64,000 nt of DNA from Caulobacter radicis (GCF_003094615.1 NZ_QDKO01000022.1:1-64000); one strand, 5' to 3'. Positions 1 through 9,016 are shown, counted from the stretch's first letter. Made by a program: numbers and translations. The notes: a model not told the origin generated them from the letters alone.

Positions 1-771
1 CTTCTCGCGGTTGGACGAGGGCAGGAAGTCGATCAGGCGGCGCACCTGGGTCAGGGCTTCCAGGTCGTTCTCGAACGCCCCTTCGGCCACGCCCGACTTG
101 GCCGCATGCACCCGCGCCCCGCCCAGTTCCTCGGCGGTGACCACCTCGTTGGTGACGGTCTTCACCACGTCCGGCCCGGTGACGAACATGTAGCTCGTAT
201 CCTTCACCATGAAGATGAAGTCGGTCATGGCCGGCGAATAGACGTCGCCGCCGGCGCAGGGGCCCATGATCACGCTGATCTGCGGAATGACGCCGCTGGC
301 CAGGGTGTTCTCGAGGAAGATGTCGGCATAACCCGCCAGGCTGTCGACGCCCTCCTGGATGCGCGCCCCGCCGGCGTCGAACAGGCCGATGATCGGCGCC
401 CCGGCCTTCATCGCCTGGCGCTGGACCTTGACGATCTTGGCTGCGTGCGCGCCCGACAGGCTGCCGCCGAACACCGTGAAGTCCTTGGAGAAGACGTAGA
501 CGACCTTGCCGTTGATCGTGCCCCAGCCGGTGACCACCCCGTCGCCGGGCACCTTCTGCTCGGCCATGCCGAACTCGGTCCCCCGGTGCTCGACGAACAT
601 GTCGAACTCCTCGAACGAATCTTCGTCCAGCAGCAGGTCGATCCGCTCGCGCGCCGTCAGCTTGCCTTTCGCATGCTGGCTGGCCACCCGCTTCTCGCCG
701 CCCCCGGCCCGCGCCTGCTCCCGACGACGCTCCAGCTCTTCCAGGATGTGTTGCAAGGTCTTCGGCTCCAC
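1..771 (-). CDS. pccB: Propionyl-CoA carboxylase beta chain (carboxyltransferase), 5' part
   Basis: Carboxyltransferase subunit of biotin-dependent propionyl-CoA carboxylase, which makes methylmalonyl-CoA from propionyl-CoA in propionate, odd-chain and branched-chain catabolism. The first 250 or so residues are here and the frame runs off the left edge, so the C-terminal half is missing. The reading includes an N-terminal helix with [12 protein letters not shown], then [39 protein letters not shown] and [15 protein letters not shown], all typical of the acyl-CoA carboxyltransferase family. There is no ATG in a suitable place. GTG at 771 or TTG at 756 are the choices, and a GGAG 9 nt before the TTG favours 756. 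A regulator of the short-chain acyl family lies at the far end of the window, but no direct link is shown. Confidence 0.9.
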   Translation of the reverse strand, partial: MEPKTLQHILEELERRREQARAGGGEKRVASQHAKGKLTARERIDLLLDEDSFEEFDMFVEHRGTEFGMAEQKVPGDGVVTGWGTINGKVVYVFSKDFTVFGGSLSGAHAAKIVKVQRQAMKAGAPIIGLFDAGGARIQEGVDSLAGYADIFLENTLASGVIPQISVIMGPCAGGDVYSPAMTDFIFMVKDTSYMFVTGPDVVKTVTNEVVTAEELGGARVHAAKSGVAEGAFENDLEALTQVRRLIDFLPSSNREK

Positions 772-828
772 GCAGGGACTGGAACCAAAGGCGTAAAGAG
801 CCCCGACGGGGCAGGCAAGGCGAAGCCG

Positions 829-1155
829 TCAGGCGGCGCGCGGGCCGAACAGGATGATCGCCGCGCCCGCCAGGCACACGGCCATGCCGATCAGGTCCCA
901 GCGGTCGGGGCGAACCTGCTCGACCGTCCGCATCCAGACGATGGACGACAGGATGTAGATCCCGCCATAGGCCGCGAAGGCCCGGCCGGCGGCGACGGCT
1001 TCCACCCGGGTCAGAAGCCAGGCGAAGGCGATCAGGGCCAGGACGCCCGGGATGGTCCACAGCGCCGAGCGCCCTTGCCGCAGCCACGCCCAGAAGGCGA
1101 AGCAGCCGCCGATCTCGCAGATCGCGGCCAGGACGTAGACCAGCGCGCTTCTCAC
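829..1155 (-). CDS. UPF0060 (YnfA-type) small membrane protein
   Basis: Inner-membrane protein of 108 residues, the usual UPF0060/YnfA size, with four predicted transmembrane helices. Family signatures visible are the [17 protein letters not shown] helix, AAYGGIYI in the third helix and [17 protein letters not shown] before the last one. The family is distantly related to small multidrug-resistance pumps; its substrate is not established. The start is GTG at 1155, about 10 nt after the stop of the ATP12 gene, with GAGG upstream, so the two probably share a transcript. Confidence 0.85.
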   Translation of the reverse strand: MRSALVYVLAAICEIGGCFAFWAWLRQGRSALWTIPGVLALIAFAWLLTRVEAVAAGRAFAAYGGIYILSSIVWMRTVEQVRPDRWDLIGMAVCLAGAAIILFGPRAA

Positions 1156-1165
1156 CGATCCGGCC

Positions 1166-1894
1166 TCAGCGACGAAGGGCGGCGAACCACCGCTCGAGCA
1201 CGGCCGCCTCGACCGCCAGGTTGGCGGCGCGGGTGACGGCCTCGTGGTCGTCGCCCCACTGTTCGGCCTGGTAGATCTCGTCCAGGCGCGACAGGTCCAG
1301 CGCCTTCTGGCCGGTGATGCGGCCGGCGCGCAGGGCCAGGGCCAGGACGGTGGAGCCGAAGAGGCCGGCGGCGTAGGCCACGCCCGCCAGGCTGAAGTCG
1401 TCGAGCGTCAGGGCCAGGGCCTCCACCGTCGCCAGGGCGGCCGGCGGCTGCGGCGCGTGGATGATGCCGGTGACCGGCGCCAGCGCCACGCCGTGCTCGG
1501 CCTTGGCCCAGTCCAGCATCGCCCCCCATTCGCGCTCCTGGCGCTCGACCAGCGGCGTGGGGCCGTCGGCGCGATAGCAGAGCAGGTCCGAACCGGCGTA
1601 GGCGGCGACCTCGCGGGCGACCTCGGCCCGGGTCTCGGCGATGCGGTCGATGGCGGTGAAGGCCAGACGCGTGGCCGGCATGGCCGTGGAGTCGATGACC
1701 TTCTCCTGGGCCTCCCACTCGTCGGCGACGACCCGCGCCAGCGCCAGGGTCGGCAGGGCCAGCGGCTTCTTCTGCGGCGACTTGGGCGTGCGGCCGTCCA
1801 GCAGCACCGGATAGAGGCCGTCCTTGGCGTCGCCGGCGGTCGCGGCCTTGTAGAAGCGGCGCGGCTTTTCGATCAGGTCAGGCTTGTCGGACAC
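1166..1894 (-). CDS. ATP12-family F1-ATPase assembly chaperone
   Basis: Protein of 242 residues of the ATP12 family. In mitochondria ATP12 binds the F1 alpha subunit and helps assemble the ATP synthase catalytic head; alphaproteobacteria are the main bacterial group with it. Visible family features: N-terminal [10 protein letters not shown] followed by [10 protein letters not shown], the ADEWEAQ motif, the segment [11 protein letters not shown], and the C-terminal [10 protein letters not shown]. The protein should be cytoplasmic, with no signal peptide. It starts with GTG at 1894 and has only a weak ribosome binding site. No ATP synthase genes are in the window. It probably shares a transcript with the UPF0060 gene downstream. 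Confidence 0.85.
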   Translation of the reverse strand: MSDKPDLIEKPRRFYKAATAGDAKDGLYPVLLDGRTPKSPQKKPLALPTLALARVVADEWEAQEKVIDSTAMPATRLAFTAIDRIAETRAEVAREVAAYAGSDLLCYRADGPTPLVERQEREWGAMLDWAKAEHGVALAPVTGIIHAPQPPAALATVEALALTLDDFSLAGVAYAAGLFGSTVLALALRAGRITGQKALDLSRLDEIYQAEQWGDDHEAVTRAANLAVEAAVLERWFAALRR

Positions 1895-1951
1895 GGGAAC
1901 GGCTCATTTTCACGGGAAGCTGGCGACGGACTTGCGCGCCACGTGCGTTGA

Positions 1952-3430
1952 ATGGTCGATCGGACGCCATATCGCAAGGGAGAGCCCGGCTTGAGCCTGC
2001 CGTCCAAGGACATGATGGCCGCCATCGCCGCCACCCGCTTCGGCCTGGGCGCCCGCCCCGGCGAGATCGAGGCGGCGCGGGGCGATCCGCGCGGCTTCCT
2101 GCAAGACCAGGTCCGCCGCGAGGGCGCGGACATTCCCAAGGACGACGGCGAAAGCGCGCCCGTGCGCTACGCCGCCTTCGCCGATCTGCGGCAGGAGCGC
2201 CGCGCCGCCCGCCAGGAGACGCGGATGGTCGCCGGGAACGACATGAAGCCGATCCCGCTGGTCGACGCCCCCGGCGCCAACGCCAAGTCCGACGCCCAGA
2301 AGGAGGTTCAGCGCTACATCCGCCAGAAGACCGCCGGCGACTTCCTGGCCCGCGCCCAGCTGGCGGCCGACACCGAGGCGGCCTTCCGCGAGCGCTGGGC
2401 GCTGTTTTTCGCCAACCACTTCACGGTGTCCCAGACCAAGCAGGCCGCCTCGATCGTCATCGGCCCGTTCGAGCGCGAGGCCATCCGCCCGCACGCCTTC
2501 AGCCGCTTCGAGGACATGCTGCTGGCCGCCAGCACCCACGCGGCCATGCTGACCTACCTGGACCAGGCCCAGTCGGTGGGCCCGAGCAGCCCGGCCGCCC
2601 GCTACCAGACGCGCAAGGGCCGTCGGACCGGGCTGAACGAGAACCTGGCGCGCGAGATCCTGGAACTGCACACGGTCGGCGTCGACGCCGGCTACAGCCA
2701 GGCCGACGTCACCGAATTCGCCCGCGCCCTGACCGGCTTCAGCATCGGCCGCGCCCAGGATCCCGACATCGGCGCCTTCGTGTTCCGCGCCAACACCCAC
2801 GAGCCGGGCGCGCGCTCGATCCTCGGCAAGGCCTATGCGCAAGGCGGCGAGGACCAGGGCCTGGCGGTGCTGAAGGCGCTGGCGGCCGACCCGCGCACGG
2901 CCCGCCACGTCTGCGGCAAGATCGCCCGCCATTTCGTCGCCGACGATCCGCCGCCGGCGCTCGTCAAGCGGCTGGAGACGCGCTGGATCGAGACCGGCGG
3001 CCAGCTCGACGAAGTGGCCAAGGCCCTGATCGCCGCGCCCGAGGCGTGGGACCCGACCCCGGCCAAGATCAAGACGCCGTACGAGTTCGTGATCTCGACC
3101 TGGCGCGCCGTCGGCGGCCGGCCGGCGTCCTTCGAGCGGCTGAACCCCATCCTGACCAGCCTGGGCCAGAAGCCGTTCTATCCGCCCTCGCCCAAGGGCT
3201 GGCCCGACGAGGCGGGCGCCTGGGCCTCGCCCGACGGCCTGGTCAAGCGCATGCAGTGGACGCAGGGCTTCGCCGCCGCCGTGGCCGACACCCGCGATCC
3301 CGACGCCCTGGCCCGCTCGGCCCTGGGCGCGCGGCTCTCCGAGCCCACGGCCCGCGCCGTCGCCCGCGCCGAAACGCGCCGCGAAGCCTTCGCCCTGCTG
3401 GTGATGAGTCCGGAGTTCCAACGCCGATGA
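1952..3430 (+). CDS. DUF1800 family protein
   Basis: Protein of up to 492 residues of the DUF1800 family, which nearly always pairs with a DUF1501 protein as here. The N-terminus shows AATRFGLGARPGEIE; further on come RWALFFANHFTVS, NENLAREILELHTVG (the best conserved stretch), VTEFARALTGFSI and FVADDPPPALVKRL. Its function is unknown; the family is usually thought to act outside the cytoplasm, often in cell-surface or polymer-linked settings. No clear signal peptide is seen. The start is uncertain: ATG 1952 has a poor ribosome binding site, whereas TTG 1991 has AAGGGAG about 8 nt upstream and would give a protein 13 residues shorter. The stop overlaps the next start by 4 nt (ATGA at 3427-3430), implying translational coupling. 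Confidence 0.88.
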   Translation: MVDRTPYRKGEPGLSLPSKDMMAAIAATRFGLGARPGEIEAARGDPRGFLQDQVRREGADIPKDDGESAPVRYAAFADLRQERRAARQETRMVAGNDMKPIPLVDAPGANAKSDAQKEVQRYIRQKTAGDFLARAQLAADTEAAFRERWALFFANHFTVSQTKQAASIVIGPFEREAIRPHAFSRFEDMLLAASTHAAMLTYLDQAQSVGPSSPAARYQTRKGRRTGLNENLAREILELHTVGVDAGYSQADVTEFARALTGFSIGRAQDPDIGAFVFRANTHEPGARSILGKAYAQGGEDQGLAVLKALAADPRTARHVCGKIARHFVADDPPPALVKRLETRWIETGGQLDEVAKALIAAPEAWDPTPAKIKTPYEFVISTWRAVGGRPASFERLNPILTSLGQKPFYPPSPKGWPDEAGAWASPDGLVKRMQWTQGFAAAVADTRDPDALARSALGARLSEPTARAVARAETRREAFALLVMSPEFQRR

Positions 3431-4689
3431 CCGACCGCTCCCCCTCGCCTTCCCGCCGCTCGTTCCTGGCCGCCGCCGCCAGCCTGGGCGTGGCCGTCAG
3501 CTTCGTCGGCCGCCAGGCCCACGCCGCCGACGGCGCCAAGAAGCTGGTCGTCGTGGTCTGCCGCGGCGGCATGGACGGCCTGTCGGTGGCCCCGCCGATC
3601 GGCGATCCCGGCTATGCCGCCCTGCGCGGCGCCATCGCGATCAGGCCGGAAGAGGCGCTGGAGCTGGACGACACCTTCGCTCTGCATCCGTCGCTGACCA
3701 GCGTCCATGCCCTGGCCAGGCAGGGCCAGGCCCGGATCGCCCCGGCCATCGCCACACCCGACCGCGCCCGCTCGCACTTCGAGGCCCAGGACGTGCTGGA
3801 GACCGGCGAGGCCAAGGTCTACGGCGCCGACAGCGGCTGGCTGAACCGCACGCTGGAGGTGATGGGTCCTGGCAAGACCGAGGCCCTGTCGGTCGGGACC
3901 ACCGCCCCTCTGATCCTGCGCGGCAAGGTGCAGGCCGCCAGCTGGTCGCCCGGCAAGGGCGTCGACGAGGCCGCGCGCCTGCCCACACTGCTGCAGGACC
4001 TCTACAAGGGCGACCCGCTGCTGGGCCCGGCCTTCGCGCGCGGGTTGGAGACCGAGGCCATGGCCCAGGCGGCGATGACGGCCCTGGCCCCCGCGCCCGC
4101 GTCGGCAACCGAGGGCGGGATGATGATGGCGTCGACGCCGGCCATGAGCCAGCCGGGCGGCCGTCCCGCCGACAACCGCCAGGGGCGCGAGGCCGCCCGC
4201 AAGCTGGGGTCGACCCTGGCCGGTTTCATGCGCCAGGCCGACGGCCCGCAGATCGCCGCCCTGTCGCTCGACGGCTTCGACACCCATGCCGGCCAGGTCG
4301 GCCAGATCGCAACGCGCCTGACCTATCTGGACGCGGTGCTGGACGGCCTGCACGAAGGCCTGGGACCGGAATGGAAAAACACGGTGGTAGTGGCCGTCAC
4401 CGAATTCGGCCGCACCGCCCGCGCCAACGGCACCGGCGGCACCGACCACGGCACCGGCTCGACCGCCCTGGTGCTGGGCGGCGCGCTGAAGCGCGGCGGG
4501 ATCATCGGCGACTGGCCGACCCTGGCCGAGCCGGCCCTGTTCGAGAACCGCGACGTGGCCCCGACGCTGGACATGCGCGGCCTGTTCAAGGGCGTGCTGA
4601 TCGACCACCTGGGCGTGGACCGGGCGGACGTGGAGAAGAAGGTGTTCGTCGATAGCGCGGGGGCGAAGGCCGTGACGGGGTTGGTGTAG
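3427..4689 (+). CDS. DUF1501 family Tat-exported protein
   Basis: Protein of 420 residues of the DUF1501 family, a branch of the alkaline-phosphatase/sulfatase-like fold. It begins with a twin-arginine signal (SRRSFLAAAASLG, cleavage near AHAADG), so it should be exported folded through Tat. Visible motifs are VVVCRGGMDGLS near the mature N-terminus, SHFEAQDVLETG, SLDGFDTHAGQ, and VVVAVTEFGRTARANGTGGTDHG. Their Asp, His and Glu residues match the family's presumed metal-site positions. A Met- and Ala-rich linker sits near residues 215-245. It is coupled by ATGA to the DUF1800 gene. The enzymatic activity is unknown. Confidence 0.9.
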   Translation: MTDRSPSPSRRSFLAAAASLGVAVSFVGRQAHAADGAKKLVVVVCRGGMDGLSVAPPIGDPGYAALRGAIAIRPEEALELDDTFALHPSLTSVHALARQGQARIAPAIATPDRARSHFEAQDVLETGEAKVYGADSGWLNRTLEVMGPGKTEALSVGTTAPLILRGKVQAASWSPGKGVDEAARLPTLLQDLYKGDPLLGPAFARGLETEAMAQAAMTALAPAPASATEGGMMMASTPAMSQPGGRPADNRQGREAARKLGSTLAGFMRQADGPQIAALSLDGFDTHAGQVGQIATRLTYLDAVLDGLHEGLGPEWKNTVVVAVTEFGRTARANGTGGTDHGTGSTALVLGGALKRGGIIGDWPTLAEPALFENRDVAPTLDMRGLFKGVLIDHLGVDRADVEKKVFVDSAGAKAVTGLV

Positions 4690-4717
4690 GACCCTCCCCC
4701 GAACCAAACACCCGTAA

Positions 4718-4805
4718 AATCCCCGCGAAAGCGGGGACCCAGGTGTTTTATCGTCGAGCGCCGCGCGTTTCAGAAAAAGCCTGGGTCCCCGCTTTCGCGG
4801 GGATT
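4718..4805. repeat. Perfect 26-bp inverted repeat between convergent genes
   Basis: Arms at 4718-4743 and 4780-4805 are exact reverse complements across a 36-bp spacer. Each arm also contains an internal CCCCGCGAAAGCGGGG hairpin. It lies between the convergent DUF1501 and TPR/oxygenase genes. There is no T-run, so it may be an interspersed repeat (REP/BIME-like) that also blocks read-through from both sides, rather than a standard terminator. Confidence 0.8.
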
Positions 4806-4834
4806 GTGCGGAAAAATAGGTTCGGGATTTTCCC

Positions 4835-6325
4835 TCACCCCGGAACCGCGTCGAAGGCCATGGTCAGGCGGCGCGCATCGCCGGTGAACGGCACGGTGCC
4901 GTGCCACATGTAGGACGGAAACAGCACCAGCGTGCCCGGCGCGGGCTTCACGGCATGCTCGGCCGCCAGCTTCGGCGCGGTGGCGCAGCCGGGCTGGCCG
5001 AACTTGATCCAGCCTTCGCGCTTGCCTGGATCATCCACGCCCGGCGGCAGGTCGATGTAGAAGGCCGACGACACCCAGCCCTGCGGATGAACGTGGTCGG
5101 TATGGAAGCCGTTTGGCTTGAGGCTGACCGACCAGCCGCCCTGCACCACCGCCTTGCCGGTGCGGCGGACGCGAAGGGGATCGCTCCCCTCGCCGATCTC
5201 GGCGACGTAGCGCTCGACGGTGGCGCGGGCGCTGGCGAAGAAGGCCTGGAAAATCGGCTCTCGCGAAGTATGCAGCGACTGCACCTGAGCGCCGCCGCGC
5301 AGCGACTGCTGAAGCGGGTGGGTTTCCAGGTCGTGCAGCTCTCCCAGGCGCTTGCGCAAGTCGGCCAGGAAGTTCTCCAGGTCGCTCCAGCCCTCTGGCG
5401 TCGGCAGGGTGTAGGGACGCACGAAGGCGTCGTAGTCGTAGAGCGCGCGGTAGCGTGGATCGCCAAGCATCCGCCAGGCCAGGGCTTGCAGCGACAGGGC
5501 GTGCTGGTCGTATGGAAAGGCCTGTAGCACGGAGCCCGCGACCGACGCGGCGGCGGTCGCGTCGCCGACGGCCAGCAGGGCCTCGGCCAGGCTCTTGAGC
5601 ACCGGGGCCGCGCCCGGCGCCAGGCGGGCGGCCGCCTGGGCGTGGGCGAGGCCTTCCGCCGTCTCGCCCAGTTCGGCGGCGGCGTGGGCGGCGGTGACCA
5701 GCAGGTGCAGGTCGTTCGGGTGTCGGCGCAGGCCAAGCCGCAGGGTGTCCAGCGCCTGGGGCAGACAGCCAGCGAACTCCTCGACCAGGGCCTGCACATG
5801 CAGCAGGCGCGGATCGGACTGCCGCGCCAGGGTCGCCTTCAGCGGCAAGAGGGCGTGGTCCAGATCGGCGGTGCGCATCCAGCGCAGCTGGGCGAGATCC
5901 CGATGGGCGTCGACGAAGTTGGGACGGCGGGCGATCGCATCCTGGAAGATCGCCTCGGCCTCGTCGTAGCGGTGCTGGAACTGCACGGCGCGGGCCAGCA
6001 CCAGCCGGGCTTCGGGCGCTTCGAGGCCCAGCGCCATGGCCTTGCGGACAGCCGCCTCGGCCTCGGCCTGGCGTCCGAGATCGCCGTTGGTGGCGGCCAG
6101 ATTGTACCAGGCCAGGCGATCCTGCGGCGCGCCCCGGGCGGCCCGTTCGTTGAACGGCAGGGCCTCGGCATGACGGCCCACGCCCTTCAGCGCCGCCGCG
6201 TGGACGATCAGCAGGCCCGGCATGGCCGTCGGCCGCGCCGCGCCGGCCGCGGTCAGGGCGACCGCCTGCTCGGCCTGGCCGCGGCCGAGCAGGTCCCAGG
6301 CTTGCTGGACCAGGCCTTGGTTCAT
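4835..6325 (-). CDS. TPR-repeat protein with C-terminal 2OG-Fe(II) oxygenase-like domain
   Basis: Protein of 496 residues. Residues 1-290 or so are tetratricopeptide-type helical repeats rich in Ala and Leu. The C-terminal 200 residues resemble the putative 2OG-Fe(II) oxygenase group (2OG-FeII_Oxy_5 type): HTDHVHPQGW near residue 408 gives the HxD iron ligands, MWHGTVPF near 470 gives the distal His, and the following RR in DARRLTMAF fits the 2-oxoglutarate-binding Arg. Such proteins are thought to hydroxylate proteins or small molecules; the TPR part probably binds the substrate. No substrate can be named. Its ATG overlaps the stop of the upstream pseudouridine synthase gene by 4 nt (6322-6325), so crcB, the synthase and this gene form one operon. 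Confidence 0.82.
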   Translation of the reverse strand: MNQGLVQQAWDLLGRGQAEQAVALTAAGAARPTAMPGLLIVHAAALKGVGRHAEALPFNERAARGAPQDRLAWYNLAATNGDLGRQAEAEAAVRKAMALGLEAPEARLVLARAVQFQHRYDEAEAIFQDAIARRPNFVDAHRDLAQLRWMRTADLDHALLPLKATLARQSDPRLLHVQALVEEFAGCLPQALDTLRLGLRRHPNDLHLLVTAAHAAAELGETAEGLAHAQAAARLAPGAAPVLKSLAEALLAVGDATAAASVAGSVLQAFPYDQHALSLQALAWRMLGDPRYRALYDYDAFVRPYTLPTPEGWSDLENFLADLRKRLGELHDLETHPLQQSLRGGAQVQSLHTSREPIFQAFFASARATVERYVAEIGEGSDPLRVRRTGKAVVQGGWSVSLKPNGFHTDHVHPQGWVSSAFYIDLPPGVDDPGKREGWIKFGQPGCATAPKLAAEHAVKPAPGTLVLFPSYMWHGTVPFTGDARRLTMAFDAVPG

Positions 6326-7311
6326 CGCCGCTTGGTCTGGCGGCGGGCGAACGGATCCTGGTCGGCCTCGTCCTCGGTGAAGCCGAACTTGGCGAAGCCG
6401 GCCTTCATCTCGGCGCTGAGCGGCGCCTCGACGTGCAGCATGCCCGCGCTGGGGTGCGGCAGCAGGATCGAGCGGGCGTGCAGCTGCAGCTTCAGCCCTT
6501 CCGACAGCTGGGCCGACTTCTCGTCGCCGTACTTGGGGTCGCCCAGGATCGGGTGGCCGATGGCCTTCATGTGCGCGCGCAGCTGGTGGGTTCGGCCGGT
6601 GTGCGGGCGCAGGGCCATCCAGGTGACGCGCGGGCCGGCGCGGCTGATGGTGACGAACTCGGTCTCGGCCGGCGAGGCGTCCTTGTCCTTGGGATCGGCG
6701 GGCACCACGATCTCGCGGTCGTTGAGGCCGCGCTTGGCCAGGTGCAGCTCGATGACGCCTTCCAGCGGGTGCGGGTTGCCCGCGACGATCGCCCAGTAGG
6801 TCTTCTGCGCCTTGCGCTTGGCGAAGGCGCCCGACAGGCGCGCGGCGGCGCTGGGCGTCTTGCCCAGCAGCAGCACGCCGGAGGTGTCGCGGTCGAGGCG
6901 GTGGACCAGACGCGGGCGATCGACGCCCTCGCCCCAGGCGCTGAGCAGCTTGTCGATGTGGTGGGTGGTCTTGGTGCCCCCCTGCACGGCCAGGCCCGCC
7001 GGCTTGTTCAGGGCCAGGACGTCCTCGTCCTCGTACAGCACCAGCGAGCGGGCATAGGCGATGTCGCGCGCCGACAGCTTGCCCTTCTCGGAGGGATCAG
7101 GCGCGTCGGGCAGCGGCGGGACGCGGATCTGGCTGCCGGCCGCCAGCTTGGTGTCGGCCTTGGCGCGCGAACCGTCGACCCGGACCTGGCCCGAGCGGAA
7201 CAGCTTGTTGAGCTGGATGTGGTTCAGGTGCGGCCAACGACGCTTGAACCAGCGGTCCAGACGAACGCCGTCCTCCCCGCCGTCGACGTAGAGGGTGCGG
7301 ACTTCCTTCAT
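6322..7311 (-). CDS. RluA-family pseudouridine synthase with S4 domain (RluC/RluD-like)
   Basis: Protein of 329 residues that isomerises uridine to pseudouridine in RNA, probably 23S rRNA. Residues 10-60 form an S4 RNA-binding domain (VRLDRWFKRRWP, LFRSGQVRVDG). The catalytic domain has the RluA signature VHRLDRDTSGVLLLGKT with the catalytic Asp, preceded by NKPAGLAVQGG, and the late motif HTGRTHQLRAHMKAIGHPILGDPKYG. Size and S4 domain suit the RluC/RluD branch, but the exact target position cannot be read from sequence. It overlaps crcB upstream and the TPR/oxygenase gene downstream by ATGA. A second RluA-family gene without an S4 domain lies at 10948-11742. Confidence 0.88.
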   Translation of the reverse strand: MKEVRTLYVDGGEDGVRLDRWFKRRWPHLNHIQLNKLFRSGQVRVDGSRAKADTKLAAGSQIRVPPLPDAPDPSEKGKLSARDIAYARSLVLYEDEDVLALNKPAGLAVQGGTKTTHHIDKLLSAWGEGVDRPRLVHRLDRDTSGVLLLGKTPSAAARLSGAFAKRKAQKTYWAIVAGNPHPLEGVIELHLAKRGLNDREIVVPADPKDKDASPAETEFVTISRAGPRVTWMALRPHTGRTHQLRAHMKAIGHPILGDPKYGDEKSAQLSEGLKLQLHARSILLPHPSAGMLHVEAPLSAEMKAGFAKFGFTEDEADQDPFARRQTKRR

Positions 7312-7694
7312 GCGGCGAACATCCTGCGGGCGAGATAAAGGCCCGCGAAAAGGGCCGCGAGCGCGATGATCGCGCTGGCGGCGGTGTAGGAAAAGGCCTG
7401 CCCGTAGGCGCGCCGCTCGATCATCAGAGCGGTGTCCAGCGAGAAGGCGGAGAAGGTGGTGAAACCGCCGAGGATCCCGACGCCCAGGAGCACGCGGAGC
7501 GTTTCCTGCTGTCCGGCCGCCCTGAGCGCCAGCCAGCCGGTCAGCAGTCCCATCAGGAAGCCGCCGACGATGTTGACGGTCATGGTTCCCCAGGGCCAGC
7601 CCGGGCCGATCCAGCGCAGCGCGGCCACGCCCACGAGATAGCGGGCGACGGAGCCGGCGGCGCCGCCCACGGCGACGAGAAGCACCTTGGTCAT
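7308..7694 (-). CDS. crcB: Fluoride ion channel CrcB
   Basis: Small inner-membrane protein of 128 residues with four transmembrane helices, the size of CrcB/Fluc fluoride channels, which act as dual-topology dimers and export fluoride. Diagnostic stretches are VAVGGAAGSVARYLVG at the N-terminus, WPWGTMTVNIVGGFLMG with the conserved Asn, and GILGGFTTFSAFSLDT with the phenylalanine-box residues. The ATG at 7694 is chosen because the family N-terminus begins there; an in-frame extension to 7775 is not conserved-looking. Its stop overlaps the pseudouridine synthase start by 4 nt (7308-7311). No fluoride riboswitch was recognised upstream. Confidence 0.9.
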   Translation of the reverse strand: MTKVLLVAVGGAAGSVARYLVGVAALRWIGPGWPWGTMTVNIVGGFLMGLLTGWLALRAAGQQETLRVLLGVGILGGFTTFSAFSLDTALMIERRAYGQAFSYTAASAIIALAALFAGLYLARRMFAA

Positions 7695-7807
7695 GGCCCC
7701 CTTATGCGCCGAGCGGCCATGATCGCCAAGGTGAGAACGCCAAGGCCGCCTTGACCTTGGCCATACCGACTGCATAGGTCGGCGCGCAACACTCGCGGAG
7801 ATAGAGT

Positions 7808-9016
7808 ATGCGTCTCATGCTCGTCATGCCCCTGGCGCCCTGGCTCCTGGCGCTCGGCGCCGCCCCGGCGCTGGCGCTGGCGTTCGATCCGCCCCTTCCC
7901 CCGCCCCTCTCCATTCCGCCGATCAGCGAAGCCCGACGCGAGCTCGTCACCCGGGTCGTCACCTACGGCCCCTCGCCGACCGTGGCGCGTTGCGCGACCC
8001 GGAACGTCGGGGCCGTGCATGGCGCTCAGTTCCCGCCCGAGGTCAATGTGGGCCTGGCGCCCAGGGGCTCGCCGCCCGGGGCTCCGACGCGCGACGATCG
8101 CCCGACCGCCGCCCTGACCTTCGCCATCGACGCCAACGGGGCTCCCGTCGACATCAGGCCAGCGGCGGACAGCATGACCTCGCAGGACATGGTCGCCGCG
8201 TTCGCGCGCTGGCGGTTCATGGTCGGCCCGCCGGTCGCCGACTGCCGGATCGAGGTGTCGCGCAGCTATACGCCGCTGTCCCAGGCCTCGACGGCGACGC
8301 TGCTGGAGATCGTCGCCAGGCGCCGCCGCGACGCCCCGTCGGCGGCGCGACGCGAGATCTCGGCGCGCGGCGACTGCGGCAAGGCTCCCCAGCGCCTGCC
8401 CGCCCAGATCAGCTATCCTGACCTGCGCTCCTTCGACGACCGCGACTTCGTCGCGCCCTGGGCCGGCCTGCTGTACGACATCGACGCCGAGGGCGAGGTG
8501 CGCAACGTCCGCGTCGTCGCCCAGGGCGGCGACCCTGTGCTCGCGGACCTGGCCGGCGCATCGGTGGCCGACTCCCGCTTCCATCCCGGGCGGCCGGTGA
8601 ACGGCTGCTATGTCACCTACGCCGCCCGCCCCAGGCCCTCGGGAGCGCCCATGCGCTCGCCTGCCCGGCGCGCGCCCTCTCCCGCCGCCCTGCCCGCGCG
8701 CCCGGTCAAGGCCGCGGCTCCCGCCAAGGGCGAGGCGTGCGGCGTCACCCGCGAGGCCCTGAACATCTCGACCCAGGGCGCCTATCCGCCCGCGCTGGCC
8801 CGCGAACGCGTGGAGGGCTGGGCCAGCCTGCGCTTCGACGTTTCGCCCGAGGGCCGGATCGACGGCGTCCAGATCCTGGCCGCCCAGCCGGTCGACGCCT
8901 TCGGCGCGGCCGCCGCCGCCATGCTGCGGCGGGCGCGTCCGGCGCCATCGGCCGAGGGCGCCAAGGGCTGCGTCGTGCCGGTCAGTTTCGCGATGAAGGA
9001 CCTCGTCGAGGATTAA
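7808..9016 (+). CDS. Exported protein with three TonB-C-like repeats
   Basis: Protein of 402 residues with an N-terminal signal peptide (about residues 1-25, cleavage after ALALA). Three successive regions look like the TonB C-terminal fold: about 85-155 (AALTFAIDANGAPVDIRP...FARWRFMVGPP), about 200-270 (LLYDIDAEGEVRNVRVVAQGG), and about 310-400. The third is closest to the family (YPPALARERVEGWASLRFDVSPEGRIDGVQI, then VDAFGAAAAAMLRRA). Cys pairs such as CRIEV, CGKAP and CGVTRE lie at the segment edges. No membrane anchor or Pro-rich TonB spacer follows the signal, so it is probably a soluble periplasmic protein rather than a working TonB. The start has CGGAG 8 nt upstream. Confidence 0.75.
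   Translation: MRLMLVMPLAPWLLALGAAPALALAFDPPLPPPLSIPPISEARRELVTRVVTYGPSPTVARCATRNVGAVHGAQFPPEVNVGLAPRGSPPGAPTRDDRPTAALTFAIDANGAPVDIRPAADSMTSQDMVAAFARWRFMVGPPVADCRIEVSRSYTPLSQASTATLLEIVARRRRDAPSAARREISARGDCGKAPQRLPAQISYPDLRSFDDRDFVAPWAGLLYDIDAEGEVRNVRVVAQGGDPVLADLAGASVADSRFHPGRPVNGCYVTYAARPRPSGAPMRSPARRAPSPAALPARPVKAAAPAKGEACGVTREALNISTQGAYPPALARERVEGWASLRFDVSPEGRIDGVQILAAQPVDAFGAAAAAMLRRARPAPSAEGAKGCVVPVSFAMKDLVED

Noticed and set aside
7695-7807. Fluoride riboswitch upstream of crcB
   Set aside because: The leader between crcB and the divergent gene was compared with the crcB motif from memory. The conserved pseudoknot segments were not found in the right order.
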